Source: Nostoc sp. NIES-4103 (GTDB lineage: Bacteria; Cyanobacteriota; Cyanobacteriia; Cyanobacteriales; Nostocaceae). From it: a stretch of DNA of 64,000 bases. The notes under the pieces were generated by a model. It was given only the letters and a program-made list of their open reading frames with translations. It was not told where the DNA came from and searched no databases. Of the stretch, positions 25,015-31,176 are shown one piece after another. The stretch spans positions 4,929,140 to 4,993,139 of the forward strand of contig NZ_AP018288.1 in NCBI RefSeq assembly GCF_002368335.1, in the 5' to 3' direction. A program made the position numbers and the translations under genes. Numbering within the stretch: position 1 is the stretch's first letter; each line of letters begins with the position of its first letter.

Positions 25015-25246
25015 AAATATTCCTTCTCTGAAACCAAAAGAACTAATCAGGCTTTTGGAAAAAGGAGGGTGTACATTTTATCGAGAGGGAAAAGGCGACC
25101 ATCGTTTGTATACTCGTGAAGTAGAAAGTCAACGAAGAGTAGTTCCCATAGATATAGGTGCAGGGGAAATGTCTCCTTCCTATGTTTTGCGTATTTTTCG
25201 GCAGTTTGGTTTTACTGATGAGGATATTGAAAGATTGTTAAGGTAA
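25007..25246 (+). CDS. hicA: HicA-family mRNA interferase toxin
   Basis: A 79-residue double-stranded-RNA-binding-fold protein: KPKELIRLLEKGGCTFYREGKGDHRLYTRE includes the catalytic His in GDHRLY, followed by RRVVPIDIGAGEMSPSYVLRIFRQFG (quoted in parts; both fit HicA). HicA toxins cut mRNA and tmRNA. The gene overlaps hicB by eight bases, which couples translation and keeps antitoxin in excess. Confidence 0.87.
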   Translation: MPKNIPSLKPKELIRLLEKGGCTFYREGKGDHRLYTREVESQRRVVPIDIGAGEMSPSYVLRIFRQFGFTDEDIERLLR

Positions 25247-25291
25247 ATAATTTTAGTTTTTACTACGTTCGATTTTACAAGTGAATTTATT

Positions 25292-26287
25292 TTAATTAAC
25301 TCTTTCTAGCCATATTTTTAATGCTTTATCAACTAAAGATTTGATATCATCAACAAATATTTCTTCTTTAAAAAAACTGCCTTTATTTTCTGGAAGAGTA
25401 TAAAACATGCGATTGAAGAATTTTTCCCAACATATACTTCCTTCTTTCACAGGAGCATATCGCCAATATGTAAGATATTCTTCTGTTGTATCAATTTGCA
25501 TTCTGGCAATAGTTTTATTTTGACGATTGGGAATAATTAGCCATAAAAATAATAGTATCTTTTTAGATTTTCTATCAAAAGCCAATTCTGCACATTGTCT
25601 CATTTTATTTTTACCATACTTACTTGCATATATAATACTTTTATTGACTATAATTTCTTCTAGCCTATGGTCAAAACTTAATATAAGATGCCTAATTTCC
25701 GTTACATTCTCTATTTCTGTGTTTGTTAAAGTCCCTAGCCAATCTAATAACAATCTTGGTGGATCAGAAATTTTATCATTTTCTTGATTTTGAAGATTAA
25801 CTTCTTGATAATTAATTTTTATACTTTTGCTTTGTGATTGATTATGAAGTGGGGATAAATGAAAATAAAACTCCTGATTTTCAGCCTGAATATAAAAAGT
25901 AAATAAATTAAATTTTAATTTACTGTGCTTTACATCAATTAAATTATGACGGTGGAAACTCGGACATATAGCAAACAAGCTAATATCTTCATTATAATTA
26001 ATATTAGTTTTTAAAGGTTGTTCTTCTAATAAATTGTCATAATAACGTGTGAGTTGATTAATAACATATCTATCCTCTGTATTTTTGAGTTCAATAATAG
26101 CTAATTGATTATTTTCTCCTATTGCTAGGATGTCACAAATTTCTCCTTTGCTAGATAATTGGCGTGATAAAGGGTTGAGTTCAAATATTTCTTCTAAATT
26201 ATCCCAAACAAAAGTTTCTAATTCAGACTCATCAATAAACTTCCAGCCTTGATCGGTTTTACGTAATGCTACGTTTTCTTTTGGCAT
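25292..26287 (-). CDS. PD-(D/E)XK nuclease-like protein
   Basis: A 331-residue AT-rich gene whose N-terminal third has a restriction-nuclease-like core: SELETFVWDNLEEIF, then GEICDILAIGENNQLAIIELKN, where D, E and K form the D-x(n)-ExK catalytic pattern. RYVINQLTRYYDNLL follows. This resembles NucS/DUF91-type endonuclease domains. The C-terminal half is not recognised. It lies between HicBA and a group of further TA genes, which fits an accessory defence or selfish role. Substrate and activity are unknown. Confidence 0.65.
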   Translation of the reverse strand: MPKENVALRKTDQGWKFIDESELETFVWDNLEEIFELNPLSRQLSSKGEICDILAIGENNQLAIIELKNTEDRYVINQLTRYYDNLLEEQPLKTNINYNEDISLFAICPSFHRHNLIDVKHSKLKFNLFTFYIQAENQEFYFHLSPLHNQSQSKSIKINYQEVNLQNQENDKISDPPRLLLDWLGTLTNTEIENVTEIRHLILSFDHRLEEIIVNKSIIYASKYGKNKMRQCAELAFDRKSKKILLFLWLIIPNRQNKTIARMQIDTTEEYLTYWRYAPVKEGSICWEKFFNRMFYTLPENKGSFFKEEIFVDDIKSLVDKALKIWLERVN

Positions 26288-26597
26288 ATTAATTTAAGTG
26301 ATAATTCGTACAAAATATAATTCTTTTAACCAGATTAAGCGATAAAAGTAAATATTGTAAAGGTTTTATTTGATATACTGCTCAAAAATCAAATATGAAT
26401 GTATATTACATTTATACCAAATACTTATAATGTTTTTAGTTTGGCGTAAGTAAAGGTAGTAAACTGCGATCGCTCCTATCTTCCACACAGACCTAACCCC
26501 CCGACCCTACAAGGGAAGAGAGATCAATTCATACGATCGCATTCTCAAAAACTGCGATCGCGCTAAATTAATAGATAAAACCTATAGTCCCAACCCC
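26288..26597. other. intergenic region with HIP1 sites and a dispersed repeat
   Basis: Between the nuclease-like gene and the lone hicB lie several GCGATCGC octamers. A segment containing CACAGACCTAACCCCCCGAC is shared with 28205-28270, where it is longer. No gene of convincing length was seen. Confidence 0.55.
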
Positions 26598-26777
26598 ATG
26601 AAGTCCTTACAAGACTACACCACGGTTATTCGCCCTGATGACAATGGTACTTTTGTTGCTTATGTTCCAGCTATTCCTGGTTGTCATGCTTGGGGACAAA
26701 CGCCAGATGAAGCCCGTACTGAACTTGTCTATGTTTTTGAAATGATTCAAGAAGAGTATGAACAACAAGGGCTTTAG
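26598..26777 (+). CDS. solitary HicB-like antitoxin domain protein
   Basis: A short ORF encodes 59 residues: MKSLQDYTTVIRPDDNGTFV continues with AYVPAIPGCHAWGQTPDEAR and ends QEEYEQQGL. This is the classic HicB N-terminal domain (D..G.FVAYVPAIPGC.A.G.T..EA). There is no HTH domain and no HicA gene beside it; the next gene, 33 bases on, is a YgiT-type zinc-finger protein. It may be an orphan antitoxin, or pair with a toxin elsewhere. Confidence 0.75.
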   Translation: MKSLQDYTTVIRPDDNGTFVAYVPAIPGCHAWGQTPDEARTELVYVFEMIQEEYEQQGL

Positions 26778-26810
26778 TGTATATATCCGCTAATACTAGG
26801 AAAACAGCAA

Positions 26811-27038
26811 ATGCTGTGTGATATTTGTGGAAACGAAGGTGTACGAATTCGCCGGATTACTAGAACCTATGGTAAAGGTAAAGACCTGCTAGTAGTAGAA
26901 AAAATTCCTATGCTAACTTGTTCTCATTGCGGCGAAAGCTACCTGACAGCAGAAACGCTTCACGAAATGGAGCAAATTAAACTTAACCGTAAAAGTTTGG
27001 CTGTTGAACGTCCTGTAGAAGTAGTTAATTTTGGTTAG
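26811..27038 (+). CDS. YgiT-type zinc-finger protein (MqsA N-terminal-like antitoxin)
   Basis: A 75-residue protein with two CxxC pairs, CDICG at the start and CSHCG near residue 39, typical of the zinc-binding N-terminal domain of MqsA. IPMLTCSHCGESYLTAETL matches the family. The DNA-binding HTH domain of full MqsA is absent. In cyanobacteria these usually follow a DUF4258/MqsR-like toxin gene; here the preceding gene is HicB-like, so the toxin is missing. Confidence 0.8.
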   Translation: MLCDICGNEGVRIRRITRTYGKGKDLLVVEKIPMLTCSHCGESYLTAETLHEMEQIKLNRKSLAVERPVEVVNFG

Positions 27039-27078
27039 TGATCAATTACTGTAGATAAGCATTATAGGATTGAAAAAA

Positions 27079-27291
27079 ATGTTTGAAATTCACAAAAACT
27101 ACGTTCTTGATGAGAATCAGCGGACTATAGCCGTACAAATTCCTATCGCTGAATTTGAGAAAATTGAAGAGATTCTTGAAAATTACGGTTTAGCAAAACT
27201 TATGGAAGAAGTAGAGGATGAAGAACTACTATCCAAAGATGAAGCACTTAAATATTATCAATCATTAAAAAATAAAAATGTGGCAAGTTGA
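27079..27291 (+). CDS. RelB/Phd-like antitoxin
   Basis: A 70-residue acidic protein starting MFEIHKNYVLDENQRTIAVQ, with IPIAEFEKIEEILENYG and an acidic tail (EEVEDEELLSKDEALKYY). It overlaps the RelE-family toxin gene by 14 bases, which identifies it as the antitoxin. The frame is open from a TTG at 27070, but AGGA at 27066-27069 is well spaced from the ATG at 27079, so I chose that start. Confidence 0.78.
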   Translation: MFEIHKNYVLDENQRTIAVQIPIAEFEKIEEILENYGLAKLMEEVEDEELLSKDEALKYYQSLKNKNVAS

Positions 27292-27550
27292 ATATACAAA
27301 GCGATTCTTAAAAGAACTTGCTGCTTTACCATTGGAGATTCAAAGCCGTGTAGAACCTATCGTGTTTCAAGAACTGGAATCAGAAAATCCTTTTGAATTA
27401 GGATATCTTGAAAAACTCAAAGGCTACAGTGATAAATATAAGATTCGCGTCGGTGACTATCGTATTGGTATCACTATCGTTCAAGAAACAAAAACCTTAG
27501 TCTGCCAACGGGTTGCTCACCGCAAAGACATTTACAGAATCTTTCCTTGA
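27278..27550 (+). CDS. RelE/ParE-family toxin
   Basis: A 90-residue basic protein with the RelE pattern: MWQVEYTKRFLKELAALP, YLEKLKGYSDKYKIRVGDYR (core beta hairpin with conserved R and GDYR) and the C-terminal VAHRKDIYR. Such toxins are ribosome-dependent mRNA interferases. The start codon lies inside the 3' end of the antitoxin gene. HRKDIYR supplies the basic catalytic residues expected of the RelE subgroup. Confidence 0.87.
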   Translation: MWQVEYTKRFLKELAALPLEIQSRVEPIVFQELESENPFELGYLEKLKGYSDKYKIRVGDYRIGITIVQETKTLVCQRVAHRKDIYRIFP

Positions 27551-27607
27551 AGTACATATTTTACTATACGGTTATGAGCGATCGCACCCTCACACTCATA
27601 TAACAAA

Positions 27608-27844
27608 TTATTCCTCATCTTCTAAATCTCCCCAGAACAGCCTGACAAACTCAACAGCCGCAGCAGGCTCAATTTCTTGAAGCGCCTTGCGAATTTTTAC
27701 CACCGTATCACCTGGCGGATCTGCAATTTCATTCACCCAGCCAAAAACACTGGAACGATTGACTCCCATAACTACAGCCAATCGATTTTGAGTGATGCCA
27801 TAAATTTTTAGTACTCGTTTGAGGGCTTTTCCTGCTTGTGTCAT
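27608..27844 (-). CDS. XRE-family helix-turn-helix regulator
   Basis: A 78-residue protein that is almost wholly one Cro/C1-type HTH: LKIYGITQNRLAVVMGVNRSSVFGW (in parts: ITQNRLAVVMGV; NRSSVFGWVNE), with a short acidic tail (FWGDLEDEE). It is divergent from the 70-residue gene at 27966. The 121-base gap holds two matching dyads that are probable binding sites (27882-27897 and 27913-27938), suggesting autoregulation and control of the neighbour. Confidence 0.85.
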   Translation of the reverse strand: MTQAGKALKRVLKIYGITQNRLAVVMGVNRSSVFGWVNEIADPPGDTVVKIRKALQEIEPAAAVEFVRLFWGDLEDEE

Positions 27845-27881
27845 GCCTCCGATTTTGTCAGAGGCTTATACCCAAGTAAAT

Positions 27882-27897
27882 GTTTGTAATTACGAAC
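27882..27897. promoter_or_regulatory. operator-like dyad O1 (GTTTGTAATTACGAAC)
   Basis: A 16-base dyad with one mismatch lies 38 bases before the xre start. It matches the core of the second dyad (GTTCGTAATAACGAAC, 27918-27933) at 14 of 16 positions. The centres are 36 bases apart. Confidence 0.6.
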
Positions 27898-27912
27898 GAT
27901 ATGATAGAGTCA

Positions 27913-27938
27913 ATTATGTTCGTAATAACGAACATAAT
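27913..27938. promoter_or_regulatory. operator-like dyad O2, 11-bp perfect arms
   Basis: ATTATGTTCGT and ACGAACATAAT are perfect 11-base arms around an AATA spacer, 27 bases before the ATG at 27966. Position and likeness to O1 suggest that a dimer of the divergent XRE protein binds both. Confidence 0.65.
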
Positions 27939-27965
27939 TTTTAGTGAAAATTTAGGTCAACTCTA

Positions 27966-28178
27966 ATGAACAAAAGTTCTTTACCTTCGGTGCAAACAGA
28001 TCCAGATAGAGAACCCGTTAGTTTCCTCGTCATCGGTTCGCGTCAAACAGTCACCAATACCATTCAAACGCTCTATAAAATGGGTTTTGCTGAGATTAGC
28101 GAGTGGAGTCCACTTTTACCTGCTTCTGAACCAGGCAAAGTGATGAAAATTTTAACTCGAAGTGTTCCAACAGACTAA
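27966..28178 (+). CDS. small hypothetical protein, divergent from xre
   Basis: A 70-residue soluble-looking protein (MNKSSLPSVQTDPDREPVSF...) with SFLVIGSRQTVTNTIQTLYK and GFAEISEWSPLLP. It gives the impression of a small alpha/beta domain conserved in cyanobacteria, but I know of no function. The start is 27 bases from a strong operator-like dyad, so it is likely regulated by the adjacent XRE protein. Confidence 0.7.
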   Translation: MNKSSLPSVQTDPDREPVSFLVIGSRQTVTNTIQTLYKMGFAEISEWSPLLPASEPGKVMKILTRSVPTD

Positions 28179-28200
28179 AAATTGTATTTGCAATAGTGCT

Positions 28201-28337
28201 GCGATCGCTCCCATATTGTACACAGACCTAACCCCCCGACCCCCTTCCCTCGTAGGGAAGGGGGAGAAATCCGGCTCCCCTCTCCGCGTCGGAGAGGGGT
28301 TGGGGGAGAGGTCTATTCTGATAGATGCTGCCGTCAC
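28201..28337. repeat. dispersed repeat with HIP1 and CCTAACCCCCCGACC
   Basis: A segment shared with 26466-26520, starting at a HIP1 octamer and continuing through CACAGACCTAACCCCCCGAC. A GGGAAGGGGGAGAA/CTCTCCGCGTCGGAGAGG hairpin and GGGTTGGGGGAGAGG follow. It is typical cyanobacterial intergenic repeat and non-coding. Confidence 0.6.
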
Positions 28338-29849
28338 TTAACTAGACTGACGCCAATGTGTGGGTGCTTCGATATAATCAGGAAGGCGAGTAGTGCGATC
28401 GCCAAGTGCCATTTTAACCTGTTGTAATTCTAGGTTTTTCGCTCCTGTCAACACTGCACCTTCAAGTTTGACATCGCGGAGATTGGCATCACTAAAGTTT
28501 GCTCCTATCAAGTTAGCCTTGGAAAGATCAGCATCATAGAAAACTGCCCGATGCAAATTGGCTCCCATCAAATTTGCTTTATGCAAATCTGCTTCGGTGA
28601 AGCTGGCTTCTGTCAAGTTAGCAAAAAACACTTCTGTATGATGTAGTTTGGCAGCATTCAAATTTGCCCCAGTCAAATCAGCAGCATTCAAATTTGCCCC
28701 AGTCAGGTTTGCACCAATTAAACCAGAAAAATGTAAGTTGGCTTTAGCTAGTTTCGCTCCTTGCAAGTTGGCTAAAAATAGCTTTGCTCCAGACAAGTTA
28801 GCAACTTTCAAAGTCGCTTGTTGCAAGTTAGCTTTATAAAGGTTTGCCCCTTGCAAGTTGGCACCACGCAGACTTGCTGCAAACAAGTTAGCACCCCGCA
28901 AAGTTGCCCAACTCAAGTTGGCTCGATTCAAATTTGCCCAACAAAGTTTGGTTCCTCGCAAATTTGCTTTTACCAATTTGGCTTCATAAAGAATCGTCCC
29001 AATGAGTCTAGCACCTTCAAAGTCTGCACCACTGAGGTCTGAACTACGCAAATCTGCACCGCTGAGATCACAACCACGCAAGTCTACCCGTTGGAAGTTG
29101 GCTCCCAACAAGTCTGCTCGCATCATATCTGTATTACGTAAATCGAGTTTCTGATTTTCCTGTTCTATCAGAGTATTCCGCCGTCCGATCGCAGTCAAAG
29201 CTGCTTGAATATCCCTGCGAATTTTTGGGGATGGTTCATGTATGTTAATTTCTGGCAGTTGCGTCAGTCGCTCTTTGCTTCTTTGTTTATTCAAATATTT
29301 TGGTAATAAATCTTCTTCCCTGTGTTGTGTTTGTTCACGAACAGGAGCATTTTCTCGCACAAAAGCTGTGAGAATTTCCATGATTGTCCAGTGTTCTTGG
29401 GGAAAATCCTGGGCAATTTTTTCTAAAACATAAATTGCGCTTGTACGGATTTCGATTCTCTCATGTCCCAATTGAGTGATTGCTGCCATCAAGCGTTCTG
29501 TGACCAGCCTGTCTTGATTGAGTTTGGCATTTTCCAGACTCATTTCAATTTTTTTTTCGGCAGCTAGCCGCCAATGGAGAATCTCAGCTAAGGCATTTTT
29601 CTGCATAGCTTCGGTACGCTTTGCTGCATAGTAAGCATTCGCCATTACTGCCAATCCTAAAAAAACTATGGCACTAGCTATAAATGCTTGATTTTTATAC
29701 TGCATCTGTTGCGTAATTGATAATCCTTTGGTGTTGGATGATGCGAAAACAATCAGAGTCAGTACGACAGCAAATATAACTGTTATAACTATTAACGAAC
29801 GTGGGAATTTGTCTGTCTTATTAGCAGACATAGCAGTAATATTCCTCAC
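28338..29849 (-). CDS. membrane-anchored pentapeptide-repeat protein
   Basis: A 503-residue protein with two N-terminal membrane helices (about residues 18-40 and 52-76). A helical cytoplasmic region (about 80-230) includes RIEIRTSAIYVLEKIAQDFPQEHW and a REDLLPKYLNKQR basic stretch. A long run of A(D/N)LxG pentapeptides follows (about 235-470), which should fold as a right-handed quadrilateral beta helix. The start may be ATG 29831 (MSANKTDK). Such proteins are abundant in filamentous cyanobacteria; HglK, with four helices, acts in heterocyst glycolipid deposition. The function here is unknown. A shorter paralogue follows at 30148. Confidence 0.88.
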   Translation of the reverse strand: MRNITAMSANKTDKFPRSLIVITVIFAVVLTLIVFASSNTKGLSITQQMQYKNQAFIASAIVFLGLAVMANAYYAAKRTEAMQKNALAEILHWRLAAEKKIEMSLENAKLNQDRLVTERLMAAITQLGHERIEIRTSAIYVLEKIAQDFPQEHWTIMEILTAFVRENAPVREQTQHREEDLLPKYLNKQRSKERLTQLPEINIHEPSPKIRRDIQAALTAIGRRNTLIEQENQKLDLRNTDMMRADLLGANFQRVDLRGCDLSGADLRSSDLSGADFEGARLIGTILYEAKLVKANLRGTKLCWANLNRANLSWATLRGANLFAASLRGANLQGANLYKANLQQATLKVANLSGAKLFLANLQGAKLAKANLHFSGLIGANLTGANLNAADLTGANLNAAKLHHTEVFFANLTEASFTEADLHKANLMGANLHRAVFYDADLSKANLIGANFSDANLRDVKLEGAVLTGAKNLELQQVKMALGDRTTRLPDYIEAPTHWRQSS

Positions 29850-30085
29850 TACACAGAATTATTACTTATAGGTTTGGAAACATAAGTATAGCACTTTGTT
29901 ACAAATTTGAATATGTCTCCTCAGCATTAGTTAATCTGCCATTTTGTGAGTAAATGGTATCAAATGATATAGTAATTAATAAGATTATGTGCTAATTAAA
30001 TCATGTAGTGATGCGATCGCTCATGGTAAAGCCACACCCTGTTTGCAAGTAGCCATGTGTCAAAAGCCAGATCAAATCTGAGTAC

Positions 30086-30106
30086 AGACGATTCGCCGAA
30101 TCGTCT
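30086..30106. repeat. 21-bp palindrome (AGACGATTCG-C-CGAATCGTCT)
   Basis: Perfect 10-base arms with a one-base centre, directly before an STRR tract. It belongs to a palindromic intergenic repeat type common in Nostocales and could act as a terminator for the pentapeptide-repeat gene at 30148-30903, whose 3' end faces it. Confidence 0.55.
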
Positions 30107-30110
30107 CTAC

Positions 30111-30151
30111 AATTACGAATTACGAATTACGAATTACGAATTACGAATTAC
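30111..30151. repeat. STRR heptamer tract (TTACGAA)n
   Basis: About five tandem units. On the minus strand the last unit provides the TAA stop (30148-30150) of the pentapeptide-repeat gene. The same heptamer, in the other orientation, is at 43481-43513. Confidence 0.85.
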
Positions 30152-30903
30152 AAAGTAGATAATTTAGCTTCACGCAAATTTGCGCCCTCTAGTATGGCAT
30201 CATGAAGATTTGCCCCACTTAGATTAGCTAAATATAAGTTTGCTCTACAGAGCTTAGCACCAGCAAGGTTAGCACCGCTGAGGTTGGCTGCACTGAGAAT
30301 TGCCCCTGAAAAGTTTGCTCCAGCAAGGTTAGCGCCGCTGAGGTTGGCTGCACTGAGAATTGCCCCTGAAAAGTTTGCCTCTGCAAGGTTAGCCCCAGAA
30401 AGATTAACTTGGTAAAGGTTTGACAGTTCTAAGTTAGCCTCATGCAAATTTGCCCCCCTTAAATTAGTATGGCTCAAATCTAATTGTTCATTTTCTGAGT
30501 CTTTCTGAGCATCTCTTCTACCAATAACGGTAAGGGCTAATTGAATATCTGTACAAATTGTGAGTGATGGCTGGCTTTTGTACTCCTCTTGACTCATGTC
30601 AGGAGTATTATTCCGCACAAAATTAGCAAGTATTTCCATGATCTTCCAATGATGTTGTGGATAATTATGAGCAAATTGTTCTAATTCATAGATTGCCGCC
30701 AGCCGATGCTCAATTTTTGGGTTATTCAAATGTTCTACTGCTATTCTTAAGCATTCTTTAAGTGCTTTATATGAAGAAGTTTGCAATTTTTTTTGCTGAA
30801 AAACTATCCCAGGTATGATATTGATAAATGGCGCTTGATTTAATGTTAATTGCTTTTTCGCTGAGTAGTAAGCATTAATAATTACTGACAACATAACTAA
30901 CAA
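30148..30903 (-). CDS. short pentapeptide-repeat protein, paralogue of the 28338 gene
   Basis: A 251-residue protein sharing its order of parts with the larger neighbour: one membrane helix (about 1-14, ending INAYYSAKK like NAYYAAKR in the paralogue), a helical region with RLAAIYELEQFAHNYPQHHW, and pentapeptides from about 145. It starts at TTG 30903 or ATG 30894, and the first membrane helix of the paralogue is missing. The repeats contain a nearly exact 60-base tandem duplication (30261-30320 and 30321-30380). The stop codon lies in an STRR tract. It may be a truncated copy that is still expressed. Confidence 0.75.
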   Translation of the reverse strand: MLVMLSVIINAYYSAKKQLTLNQAPFINIIPGIVFQQKKLQTSSYKALKECLRIAVEHLNNPKIEHRLAAIYELEQFAHNYPQHHWKIMEILANFVRNNTPDMSQEEYKSQPSLTICTDIQLALTVIGRRDAQKDSENEQLDLSHTNLRGANLHEANLELSNLYQVNLSGANLAEANFSGAILSAANLSGANLAGANFSGAILSAANLSGANLAGAKLCRANLYLANLSGANLHDAILEGANLREAKLSTL

Positions 30904-31176
30904 GATTTTTGACGATTTACTGGTGTATGCTATTTTCTATGGTTTTACATACTTTGCCATTAGTAATTTTAAGGATTATTTAAGTCTCACAAACAATGAA
31001 ATATTACTATAGTTTCAATAAAAAATAACTATAATAAATGCTGAATATAACCAACAGTATTCAGTACAAGCTTGGAAATAATACCAAATAATGGCAAATT
31101 TATTTTTTGTATTTTTAATTTTCAATTGTTTTCTTTTACACTTTTTTCTATCTAACATGAACAGCCAGGTTGATAA

